A stretch of 9,862 bases of DNA, taken from assembly GCA_041917975.1 (NCBI GenBank), contig JAYRWN010000267.1, forward strand, positions 1-9,862. The letters run 5' to 3'. How positions within the stretch are numbered: the stretch's first letter is position 1; every line of letters starts with the position of its first letter. The stretch comes from JAYRWN01 sp041917975. Lineage in GTDB: Bacteria > Bacteroidota > Bacteroidia > Chitinophagales > Saprospiraceae. The notes under the pieces are model-generated. The model was not told where the DNA came from and ran no database searches. It saw only the letters and a program-made list of their open reading frames with translations. A program made the translations under genes and the position numbers. This document shows positions 1 through 6,818 of this stretch, one piece after another.

Positions 1-140
1 GCTCACTTTGCCCCGGAATCTTTTCCGACTTTTTAACCTCAAGTGGCTCACTTTGCCCCGGAATTTGATCCTTCTTTAGCCCCCCTCAGGTGGCTCACTT
101 TGCTCCGGAATCACTGGCTCACTTTGCTCCGGAATACTCA
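1..140. repeat. Four short direct repeats, probable IS21-family element end
   Basis: A 21-bp unit beginning TGGCTCACTTTG and ending CCGGAAT occurs at about 1-19 (its first two bases cut off by the window edge), 44-64, 91-111 and 115-135. The first two copies carry GCC before CCGGAAT and the last two carry GCT; otherwise they are identical. All copies point the same way and are spaced about 45, 47 and 24 bp apart. Multiple short direct repeats of this kind are typical of the termini of IS21-family (istA/istB) insertion sequences, where they bind transposase, and I recall similar sequences from Bacteroidota IS21 elements. The last copy is followed by ACTCA, so a CA tip at about 139-140 is possible. 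The transposase genes would lie to the left, outside the window. The element family is an inference. Confidence 0.5.
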
Positions 141-245
141 GTCAATGTCCAATTTCATATTTTTGTTACTCGTGATTGTCGTTTAACATAGCATATAACG
201 TCTCATTCACGCATGTTTATTGAGTATATATTTTAATATCTAAAG
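141..245. other. Short AT-rich non-coding stretch
   Basis: No reading frame is recognisable here. The only structure I see is an imperfect inverted repeat, AACAT plus GC at about 185-192 against GCATGTT at 211-217, with one bulged base and an 18-base loop. It sits between the IS-like repeats and the decayed recombinase, so it could be a remnant of an element end, but nothing proves it. Confidence 0.3.
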
Positions 246-430
246 TTACCAACTCTCCAGAAAGCCCAAAGGACTTAGGTGCTTTTTTTATTTACATCGG
301 TCAGGTGGGTGTATATTGCTTTGGATCACAGCGTGTTCTGACCAGCTGACTCCCGGATTGCCCGAGGATCTACCCCCTGTTTCCAGCGTCCTTCATGTAT
401 GGCCGAAGTGTGTCCTCCTTCCAGCCTTTT
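246..430 (-). pseudogene. Tyrosine recombinase (phage-type integrase) C-terminal remnant
   Basis: Reading the minus strand gives QGVDPRAIRES, then AGQNTL, a TAA/TGA-type stop, SKAIYTHLTDVNKK. This lines up residue for residue with the C-terminal core of XerC/D-like tyrosine recombinases (QGVDIRxIQELLGHNSSKTTEIYTHVT): the catalytic Tyr in IYTH is kept, the usual GH motif His is Gln, and a TGA sits where Lys or another polar residue is usual. After NKK the frame shifts, and a neighbouring frame supplies LSPLGFLESW and a TAA at 246-248, matching the 'K-SPLD-L' tail common in Bacteroidota integrases. Further upstream (about 400-425) a third frame has DTLRPY, resembling the HTLRHS Arg box. So at least two frame changes and one stop are needed: it is a dead fragment. 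It directly abuts the orphan sorting domain at 434. The rest of the recombinase gene is not present upstream. Confidence 0.6.
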
Positions 431-433
431 TGT

Positions 434-838
434 TTAATGCTGTACCACCACGGGTACGGTTTCCCGGCGATCGGCGGTGCTGAGTACCAGCATATACAGG
501 CCCTGGGGTAAATCATGACTGGGCAGGTGCCAGCGCATTTTTTGATTCCTGGTTATGAGCAATTGACTGGCTTTGATTTTGCGTCCCAAAACATCGTGTA
601 TGGCGATATGTAGCTCGCCTGAAACGAGCGGGACAAAATCAAGCTGGATGGACTCATGCGCCGGATTAGGAAATATTTTTAACCCCGCAGTGGGCGGTTA
701 TACCGCATACACCGGTACGGTCGCCTCAGCCGGCGCTTTATAAATGACCCGTACAACGGTGTCGCTATGAAACGTGTCCCGAAGAGCATGTTTTATAGCG
801 ATTGTTGTGCCTTCGCGTTTTTGATTATTTGAAGTCAT
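434..838 (-). pseudogene. Orphan T9SS type A sorting domain, with in-frame stop
   Basis: Minus-strand translation from 838 to 434 is one frame of 135 codons interrupted by a TAA at 700-698. The second part reads LKIFPNPAHESIQLDF, then LVSGELHIAIHDVLGR and ends TVPVVVQH before the stop at 434. This is the T9SS type A C-terminal sorting domain, which directs export across the outer membrane in Bacteroidota. It is a close paralogue of the C-terminus of the gene at 2920-4072: the two align without gaps at a constant offset of 2486 bp from the stop codons up to about 750, with very few differences in the stretch 585-645. The part before the sorting domain (RVIYKAPAEATVPVY) also matches. Upstream of about 755 homology fades and the rest of the secreted protein is absent, replaced by the AT-rich RloAB island. 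The ATG at 838 probably has no meaning. It is a decayed gene end. Confidence 0.8.
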
Positions 839-902
839 TGAAAAAGTTAATCAGCTTATCTATTGTGAAATAAGGGTTCAGCTGGTATTTTGGTAAATCA
901 GT
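825..902 (-). other. In-frame continuation of RloB beyond its stop codon
   Basis: After the TAA at 905-903 the same frame stays open for 25 codons to a second TAA at 827-825. The continuation includes LNPYFTIDKLINFF. RloB-family proteins usually end with a segment of the form NP-S/T-T-x-V-x-x-L-V/I-x-x-L shortly after the A-I-x-x-A-K helix, and this stretch has that pattern (NP, T-I, L-I, F). The annotated protein stops at RAKILRRNI, just where that tail should begin. I infer that the original gene ended at 825 and that TAA 905-903 is a nonsense mutation, an assembly error or, less likely, a read-through site. Confidence 0.55.
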
Positions 903-1412
903 TTAAATATTTCTTCTCAATATTTTGGCTCTGTCAATTGCAGAATCTAAATTTTCTTTCAAGATTTCATAATGTTTTAACTTAGTTTTATGGTATGCAG
1001 GCCACTTGGTTTTTAGAAATCTCAATGCTTGATCACCGTCTTGAAAGCTTCTACCACAATTCTCAAAATGTAGTATGAACCAATGTTCAATACACATAGC
1101 ACTATATGCAATACAAAATCCTTCTGAGTCTACAATCCTAAAGGCTGCTTCTAGTTGCGGCCAATTGTCATGATCAAAAAACAACCAAACTGAGTCATAA
1201 GAGTTCCTGTCTTTTTTAGCTTTTCTTTTTCTCTTTAAAGCTTCTTCTGCTAAACTTTTTGGGTCATTTCTGGAGTTGTAGTCAATTTCAATTGAAATAG
1301 ATCTTTGAAGATTTCTTGGTAGTTCACTTTGTAAAGATTTAGCATATAAATATTCAGTTACTCCTTCGCAAAGTATTAGTATCCGTCTATTTGGCTTATT
1401 AATCTTCATCAC
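903..1412 (-). CDS. rloB: RloB-family TOPRIM-like protein, C-terminally shortened
   Basis: This 169-residue protein has the RloB-like signature. ILILCEGVTE (residues 11-20) is the acidic Glu motif of the TOPRIM-like fold, VWLFFDHD (75-82) supplies the DxD metal-binding pair D80/D82, and IEHWFILHF (108-116) is the usual conserved E-x-W-x-x-L-H-F block. A basic stretch (KRKRKAKK, 60-67) precedes the DxD. By family, such proteins are probable metal-dependent nucleases or nucleic-acid-acting effectors that work with an AAA15 ATPase in RloAB/AbiL-type phage-defence loci. The gene overlaps the end of the ATPase gene by 14 bp, so it is translationally coupled. The first codon is GTG at 1412; ATG at 1409 is an equally good start. 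Family members are usually nearer 200 residues. The missing C-terminal part appears to be encoded in frame after the stop (825-902), so the gene may be inactivated. Family assignment is fairly sure, activity is not. Confidence 0.82.
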   Translation of the reverse strand: MMKINKPNRRILILCEGVTEYLYAKSLQSELPRNLQRSISIEIDYNSRNDPKSLAEEALKRKRKAKKDRNSYDSVWLFFDHDNWPQLEAAFRIVDSEGFCIAYSAMCIEHWFILHFENCGRSFQDGDQALRFLKTKWPAYHKTKLKHYEILKENLDSAIDRAKILRRNI

Positions 1413-2691
1413 TTTGCATTTCTATAAGAAAGTCGGAATCATTTATAATTGGTGTTGCGCCAAACCTACCTGATGCATACCATTTGTCTAATGGAGTCCC
1501 TAGTCGAATTCCTTTAATATCTGAGCATCTGTATAGTGAGGTTGATCCAAATTCATCTTTCTCTGTAAACCACACTTGGTCTCTTCTAAAGCTGTCATTT
1601 GACAATTGAGTAATGTCGTGAGTCGCAAAAATTAGTTGAGAGTTTCTAGGATTAGTAATTTCATTGTGAAATAGATTTATCAAGAATTGAGTTATAATCG
1701 GGTGCATATTCTTTTCAAACTCATCAACAACTAACACCCTTCCTGTTTCCAGAACATCAAGAATAATTCCACCAATTACGAACAGGCTTTTAGTTCCAGT
1801 TGATTCCTCGTCAATTTCAAAATTTTCAACTCCAACTTCTACTTCACCATCAAAGAGCGGGTGTTGAGTTTTAATGTCATACTTGTATTGATCCTGGAAT
1901 CTTTCTTTTAAATCATCAGGCATATTGCTTGGAAACTTATAACTACTCCAATCAACTTCTTCTGCTTGAATCCCTACAATACCTGTGTCTAGTGCGCATA
2001 TAAGTTTGTTAAATCTTTTAGAAAAATTAGAGTTTTTATTTTCAGCTAATCTTTTTGCATAGAGCTTGCTTAATGAGGTTTCGCGGTATTCTTCGAGAAA
2101 AGGGAAAATCATCATACCTTTTCCAAAAAACGAAAATGCAGAAAGCAAGGATTCTACATTGTTTTCCGCTGCTTTAGAAAGAAATAGTTGATTTGGTAGC
2201 AATAATTTTTCAATGGTTTTTTTTCCGCCTTTGTAAGATTCACCGAATTTTATGGGACTACCATTCTTTCTTGTGAATAATAGTGTTCGAATTGAATTGG
2301 GGTAATGGTAAAGTTCTTCAAATTCAACTTTGTCTTCAGTGAACTCAATTTGATAATAGTATTGGTTATTCTCGTGAGAGAACTCTATTCCCATTGAAAC
2401 TGGAGCCTTTGTATTTTGAATATTTAGTTTAAACGGTTCGAATGCTGCAATCTTCTCGTCAGGTTTGAAACTTGACGACCTTCGAACTAAAAACTCAAGT
2501 GCCTTAAATGCGCGAAGAAGTCCACTCTTTCCAGAGGCGTTGGGACCGTAGATGACAGCAGATTTGATTAAGTTGTTATTCCCGCTCTTAAACGTATTGG
2601 ATTTTAAACCGCGCAGACTTGTCTTTGTCAATGAAAGCTCAACGTTGTCACATATTGATCTAAAATTCCTTACACTAAATCTAATTAGCAT
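1399..2691 (-). CDS. rloA: AAA15/RloA-type ABC-like ATPase of a RloAB (AbiL-like) pair
   Basis: This 430-residue ATPase has all the landmarks of the OLD/RloA-like ABC ATPases. It opens with the typical MLIRFSVRNFRSI strand, then Walker A GPNASGKS (49-56), a signature-like ESTGTKSL (296-303), Walker B VLVVDEFEKNMHP (319-331, D323/E324) and the H-loop FATHD (355-359, His358). The C-terminal WYASGRFGATP (404-414) resembles the 'SGRFGG.P' end of AAA15 proteins. There is no signal peptide or membrane segment, so it is cytoplasmic. It is the first gene of a two-gene operon with rloB and, by analogy with AbiL, PARIS and Gabija-like pairs, probably senses infection and controls the TOPRIM-like partner. 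The gene is strikingly AT-rich compared with the DNA to its right, and its stop codon lies inside rloB. The frame is intact. No clear TAnnTTTG promoter is visible upstream. Confidence 0.85.
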   Translation of the reverse strand: MLIRFSVRNFRSICDNVELSLTKTSLRGLKSNTFKSGNNNLIKSAVIYGPNASGKSGLLRAFKALEFLVRRSSSFKPDEKIAAFEPFKLNIQNTKAPVSMGIEFSHENNQYYYQIEFTEDKVEFEELYHYPNSIRTLLFTRKNGSPIKFGESYKGGKKTIEKLLLPNQLFLSKAAENNVESLLSAFSFFGKGMMIFPFLEEYRETSLSKLYAKRLAENKNSNFSKRFNKLICALDTGIVGIQAEEVDWSSYKFPSNMPDDLKERFQDQYKYDIKTQHPLFDGEVEVGVENFEIDEESTGTKSLFVIGGIILDVLETGRVLVVDEFEKNMHPIITQFLINLFHNEITNPRNSQLIFATHDITQLSNDSFRRDQVWFTEKDEFGSTSLYRCSDIKGIRLGTPLDKWYASGRFGATPIINDSDFLIEMQSDED

Positions 2692-2919
2692 TGCTATTTT
2701 TTTGTGCGAATGTCGTATAAAACCGTTAAACCAACAAGGAATTGAGTGCGTATTTGTGGAAATTAGGCAAATTCAATACTTAATGCCGGATCGTATTTTG
2801 TTTTTTATTACATAAGGCATAACTTCGTAACATACGCATAAATTTGGATAATTCCTGCGTATTAAAATCAAAAACCGATATCCAGGACCACCTGGTCTTT
2901 GCTCCTTTCAGTCATAATA
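2692..2919. other. Intergenic region holding the right edge of the AT-rich island
   Basis: No gene is visible in these 228 bp. The AT-rich composition of the RloAB module continues to about 2880 and then returns to the higher G+C of the flank. An inverted repeat, ATACGCA at 2832-2838 and TGCGTAT at 2856-2862, has a partly self-complementary interior (AATT...AATT) and lies about 140 bp before the ATPase start. It could be an operator or an element end. I could not find a convincing Bacteroidota promoter for the ATPase. Confidence 0.4.
2871..2895 (-). terminator. Possible weak terminator of the T9SS protein gene
   Basis: On the minus strand, 25 bp after the stop codon at 2920, CCAGG and CCTGG (2895-2891 and 2886-2882) can form a five-pair G/C-rich stem with a four-base loop, followed by ATATCGG and then a run of five T at 2874-2870. 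The stem is short and the T run starts several bases after it, so this is only a candidate. Confidence 0.3.
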
Positions 2920-4072
2920 TTAATGCCGCACCACCACCGGGACAGTTTGGCTGCGATCCGCAGTATGCAGAACTAAGGAGTACAGGCCAGCGGGCAGATC
3001 CCGGCAGGGCAGGGACCAGAACATCCGTTGGTGGCGGATTATCTCCAGGGGTGTGTTGTTAACCACCCGCCCCAAAACATCGTGTATGGCGATATGTAGC
3101 TCGCCGGAAACGAGCGGGACAAAATCAAGTTGTAAGGACTCATGCGCCGGATTGGGGAATACTTTTAACTCCGCGGTGAGCGGATGCAGGGTGTGCACGG
3201 GTACGGTGGCATCCTGCGGCGCTTTATAAATGACCTGTAGAATCCGGTTTTGCTCCGTATTAAAATGGAGTTGGGCGATGATTTCTTTCGTTTGGTCATT
3301 GATAAACAAGTGCCATACCGTAGTATCCACCCCTAATAAAGGGGCCCAAGCCGGACTGTTTCTTACAAAAATATCGGTGACATCTAGCCAGCCCAGGACA
3401 AAGACTTTGAGATCGATCCTGGTTTCCTGATATTGGGTCGTTTTTTGGCGTAACACCGGGTAATCAGCAAAGGGCAATTTAATAGTACCGTAGGCATCAA
3501 TAGCATTTAGGCGGGAAAACGCCACACGCACGCGCAGAGAATCAAAGCCTGTTCCCGCAGGAATGGCAGAGAGGACCATTGCTGGCAACTCATGTGCTGC
3601 AAAGACTTGTAATATGGAACTGCTAAACCCATTGATGTCAAAAAAATTAACCGGTGCAACGCGTTCAGGCAACGGAGGTCGTAATTCAAATGCGGCCTGC
3701 AGGTTAAAACCAAACGGGTCCGTACCGCCATAGCCCATCGTTTCAAACCGGCTGGGTGACACATTGAAGTAAGTTTCAGTTAAGCCATTGATTGCCACTA
3801 ATTCCGCCCCCGGGAAGGCCGCTGCGTTCTTTCCCGTTCTGGCCGGTAGGTAGACCTGATTGAACAGGACACGCGCCTGCAACTGCCTTAGATCCCAGGT
3901 CTGATCGATTCCCGGAGGTGTATAGACGCTTTGAGCATCTACCACCGGCCAGTCATCCATGGCATAACGCAAGGTATCCCAGCGGCCGGAAACGTGGAGG
4001 AGGTGACGGTGATCTGGCTGTAACTGCGCCAACTCAAGGCGAGCAGGACTACTGAGAAAAAAAATTTGGCAT
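2920..4072 (-). CDS. T9SS type A sorting-domain secreted protein, frameshifted 5' end
   Basis: The main frame encodes a secreted protein with an N-terminal part beginning near DTLRYAMDDWP, a beta-rich body (QTWDLRQLQ, GTIKLPFADYPVL) of the kind common in Saprospiria/Chitinophagia T9SS proteins, and a C-terminal sorting domain of about 80 residues starting LKVFPNPAHESLQLDF and ending VPVVVRH. Function beyond export is unknown. The open frame extends to an ATG at 4104, but its first 40-odd residues look like noise and contain no signal peptide. In another frame the same DNA reads FFFSVVLLALSWRSYSQ, then ITVTSSTFPAAG, which is a good signal peptide followed by the usual mature start that should run into DTLRYAMDD. 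One extra T in the T8 run at 4057-4064 and one extra G at 3978-3980 would join ATG 4072, signal peptide and body into one frame. Without them the product would stay in the cytoplasm. It is either a pseudogene or contains two homopolymer sequencing errors. Confidence 0.75.
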
Positions 4073-4156
4073 GTCTTGGTTTTTGGGAATGAAATAACAA
4101 ACATGTAGACCAGCGCATGACCTGTTTCGCGAGCGAATCTGGCTTTTGTGGCTGTT

Positions 4157-4164
4157 CAAAGATA
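4157..4164 (-). promoter_or_regulatory. Candidate Bacteroidota -7 box for the T9SS protein gene
   Basis: The minus strand reads TATCTTTG, a perfect match to the TAnnTTTG -7 consensus of Bacteroidota sigma factor promoters, about 85 bp before the inferred start at 4072. A matching -33 TTG/TTTG at the normal 19-21 bp distance is not evident. This supports 4072 or 4104 as the 5' end of a transcribed gene. Confidence 0.45.
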
Positions 4165-4240
4165 ATGAATTTCGCACGATGACGTTCGTTAATTCAAACA
4201 GGCTATGGTCTTGGTTAATAATGGTTGGGTAGAAACCAAC

Positions 4241-6691
4241 TTATTCAATCACATACTTTTCGCCTTTCACCGTATTAAATTCCACCTGTTCTGCGGTTAT
4301 TTGGCGGTAGTTAAGGGGTTGGCCGTTACAGCTTATTCTCAGAGAGGGTTTATATTCCATCCGGCAGGGTCCGCCTGCCCGGGAGGTGATGACCAGGCGG
4401 GAAATTTGTTTATCCTGCCAGTCAAAATCCAACACAAAGGCACCCCGGGCCACCACCCCGCTATAAGCACCGCTGGCCCATTCGTTGGGTAGCGCCGGCA
4501 ATAATTTGATAAATCCATCCTGGGACTGCATCAGCATCTCGGTGATGGCTGCTGTCGTACCAAAAGTGCCATCCACCTGCGGCTCGCGACCGCATAACGC
4601 GAAAAGCGAGGTACAAGACTGTTCGTTAATGTACCCTTTATAGATTTTATTAGCCCGGTTGCCATCGCCTAAACGGGCCCACAAGGCCATTTTCCAGGCG
4701 CGCGACCAGCCGGTAGCGCCGTCGCCGCGTTCTTCCAACACTTTTTTATAGGCGGCGATCAGTTCCGGATTGCGTTTTTCATACAATATTTTGCCGGGAT
4801 ATAAGCCATACATGTGCGAAAAATGGCGGTGATTTTTTTCCAAAGACCTCCAGTCGTCGGCCCATTCCTGCAGAGCGCCATCACTGCCTACCTGAGGAGG
4901 CACTAATTGTTCACGTACCTGTTTTACCTGGTCTATCCAGGGTTCTTTTTTCCCCAAAACGGCGGAGGCTTCGATAAAATACCCAAATAAGTCGTAGAGA
5001 ATCTGCATGTCAATGGATGAGCCGGCGCAGATGGAGGTGCCTGGCCGGAAGCTGGCGGTGACTTCATCAAAATAGGGTCCGTTTCCTCCCCCATCTGGAA
5101 AATTTTCCGGTGATGTAGATGGATTGGTGACCAACCAGTTTTTGCGGGGATGCGGCACCAGGAAATCCATAAAAAACTGCACAGAGCCTTTGATGAGCGG
5201 GTAGGCCTCTTGTAAAAATTTTTTGTCCTGCGTATAAGCAAAATGCTCCCATAAATGGGTGCATAACCAGGCACCTCCTACAGCAAAAGTACCCCAGGTG
5301 GGTCCGTCCATGGGTGCCGCCACGCGCCATAGGTCGGTGTTCTGATGGAAAACCCATCCCCGTGCGCCATAATGCTCCCGGGCTACCTGCGTGCCCTGAT
5401 CGGTGAGCTCTTTAATCATGTCAAATAAGGGCAAGGCGCATTCGGACAGGTTGCTGGATTCCGCCGGCCAATAATTCATCTGGGTGTTGATGTTGGTGGT
5501 GTATTTGGAGTCCCAGGCCGGATTCATTTCATCGTTCCAGATCCCTTGCAGATTAGCCGGCTGAGTACCCGGACGAGACGAAGCGATGAGCAGGTAGCGG
5601 CCGAAATTATAACTCAGCGCACTCAGCGCCGGGTCAGGCTGGGTTTGAATATTTTTTATGCGTTCAGGAACGGGTAGATAAGCATGATCATGGACAGGTA
5701 AGGTCAGTCTTACTCTGGAGAAATAATGGTGATGATCCTGCAGGGCGGCTTGATAAATTTGCGCGTACGTTTTATGCCGAATAGCTGCCAAATATTGATC
5801 TGCCCGGCCTGGTGCATCGGCGTTGACTTTTTTATAATTGACAAAATTGGTGGCCGCGGCAAAATACAAAGTCACGGTGGTCGCCTTTTCGATAATTAAA
5901 TCTACTCCCTCTGTCTTCATGGTTCCACCTTCAATCCTGGCCTGCACCCGGGCAACATATTTTAGTTTACCCGGGATGCCCAGGTAATCGGTAGACCTGC
6001 CGGTCAGGATCAAACCATCCTGACCAAAAGGATCCATTTGAAAATAATCGGTGCCATAATTGGAGTGGGCCTGATTGCGTACCCCGCGCAAATTGACGGT
6101 TAAGGACAAGGCCTGGGGTTGATCGGCAGTGAGGCGGATAACGATCACGCCATCCGGCGCGGAGGCAAATACTTCACGGTGATAAGTGATGTTTTGGGCA
6201 GAATATTGGACACCGGAAACACCTGTTTCCAGATCCAGCCAGCGTTTATAATTCTCCACGGTGTCCTGCCCATTAAAAAACAGATGCAGATTGGCCAGGC
6301 TCTGGTATTTCTGTTGTTCGACCGGATAACCCATCAGGTGACGTCCAAAAAGGTTATGCGCTTCCAGATATTTTTCCTGGAAGACCAACTCCTGGATGCG
6401 TGGCAATACTTTGTAACCGGATTTCACCACCGTACTGTAGGGCCCTCCGCTCCAATAGGTTTCTTCATTTAATTGGATGCGCTCTTCGCCGTAATTTCCA
6501 AAGACCATGGCGCCTAAGCGCCCATTACCCACCGGTAGAGCTTCAATCCATTTTGTCGCCGGAGAGGCATACCAGCTGAGTGTAGACGGATCAAATGTTT
6601 TTTGTTCTATTTTACCGGCAACATCTTCGGCCGTGGATTGGGCAAAACCGCTTTGGAAAAAAATAGTTGCCAAAAAAAGTGTACGCAGCAT
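4241..6691 (-). CDS. Secreted GH95 family alpha-L-fucosidase-type glycoside hydrolase
   Basis: This 816-residue protein has the full length and layout of glycoside hydrolase family 95, inverting enzymes that release alpha-L-fucose (mostly alpha-1,2 linked) or in some members alpha-L-galactose from plant or host glycans. Residues 1-18 are a signal peptide (MLRTLFLATIFFQSGFA, then QS) with no lipobox Cys, so it is periplasmic or exported. The N-terminal beta domain carries LNEETYWSGGP (74-84). The helical barrel holds NLQGIWND (380-387), TTNINTQMNYWP (398-409) with N400 and N402, PSTSPEN (524-530) with E529, HRHFSHMYGLYPG (621-633) and QVDGTFG (705-711) with D707. By comparison with Bifidobacterium AfcA (N421, N423, E566, D766) these are the general acid and the Asn/Asp base system, all present. 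A beta domain closes the protein; there is no T9SS sorting domain. No SusC/SusD or other glycan-utilisation genes lie beside it. The exact substrate cannot be read from sequence. Confidence 0.95.
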   Translation of the reverse strand: MLRTLFLATIFFQSGFAQSTAEDVAGKIEQKTFDPSTLSWYASPATKWIEALPVGNGRLGAMVFGNYGEERIQLNEETYWSGGPYSTVVKSGYKVLPRIQELVFQEKYLEAHNLFGRHLMGYPVEQQKYQSLANLHLFFNGQDTVENYKRWLDLETGVSGVQYSAQNITYHREVFASAPDGVIVIRLTADQPQALSLTVNLRGVRNQAHSNYGTDYFQMDPFGQDGLILTGRSTDYLGIPGKLKYVARVQARIEGGTMKTEGVDLIIEKATTVTLYFAAATNFVNYKKVNADAPGRADQYLAAIRHKTYAQIYQAALQDHHHYFSRVRLTLPVHDHAYLPVPERIKNIQTQPDPALSALSYNFGRYLLIASSRPGTQPANLQGIWNDEMNPAWDSKYTTNINTQMNYWPAESSNLSECALPLFDMIKELTDQGTQVAREHYGARGWVFHQNTDLWRVAAPMDGPTWGTFAVGGAWLCTHLWEHFAYTQDKKFLQEAYPLIKGSVQFFMDFLVPHPRKNWLVTNPSTSPENFPDGGGNGPYFDEVTASFRPGTSICAGSSIDMQILYDLFGYFIEASAVLGKKEPWIDQVKQVREQLVPPQVGSDGALQEWADDWRSLEKNHRHFSHMYGLYPGKILYEKRNPELIAAYKKVLEERGDGATGWSRAWKMALWARLGDGNRANKIYKGYINEQSCTSLFALCGREPQVDGTFGTTAAITEMLMQSQDGFIKLLPALPNEWASGAYSGVVARGAFVLDFDWQDKQISRLVITSRAGGPCRMEYKPSLRISCNGQPLNYRQITAEQVEFNTVKGEKYVIE

Positions 6692-6744
6692 AAGACTAAT
6701 TATCCAGTTGATATTAATGATGAAGAAGATTTAATCTCCTGTTT

Positions 6745-6752
6745 CAAAGGTA
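6745..6752 (-). promoter_or_regulatory. Candidate Bacteroidota -7 box for the GH95 gene
   Basis: The minus strand reads TACCTTTG, a perfect TAnnTTTG match, 53 bp before the ATG at 6691. A TTTG on the same strand (6781-6778) lies 25 bp further upstream, somewhat more than the usual spacing for the -33 element. The site indicates that the GH95 gene has its own promoter rather than being read through from the gene at 6819-7424. Confidence 0.45.
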
Positions 6753-6818
6753 TTAAATTGCTGAAAATGACGGTGAACAAATAAATGAGTTCGATGGCAG
6801 ATCCAAACTTCTCAAAAT

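Noticed and set aside
1..140. CRISPR array
   Set aside because: Only four units with spacers of about 3 to 27 bp, uneven in length; this does not fit a CRISPR repeat-spacer pattern.
184..219. attC-like integron recombination site
   Set aside because: The imperfect inverted repeat lacks the conserved R and L box core sequences, and no integron integrase is visible.
836..838. ATG at 838 as start of a real small protein of 45 codons
   Set aside because: The reading frame ends at the TAA inside the degenerated sorting domain and its first 15 residues lie across the island junction; no sign of selection.
2552..2815. Plus-strand open frame of 87 codons across the ATPase start
   Set aside because: It is antisense to the ATPase N-terminus, has no recognisable motif and no promoter; the opposite strand is convincingly coding.
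4224..4240. GTTGG/CCAAC hairpin just after the GH95 stop codon
   Set aside because: Five-pair stem without a T run on the minus strand; too weak to call a terminator.
4933..5357. Other minus-strand open frames within the GH95 gene
   Set aside because: They overlap the catalytic-domain coding sequence in other frames and show no family features.
6119..6472. Plus-strand open frame of 117 codons inside the GH95 gene
   Set aside because: It is a shadow of the GH95 N-terminal domain, whose family motifs are clear on the minus strand.
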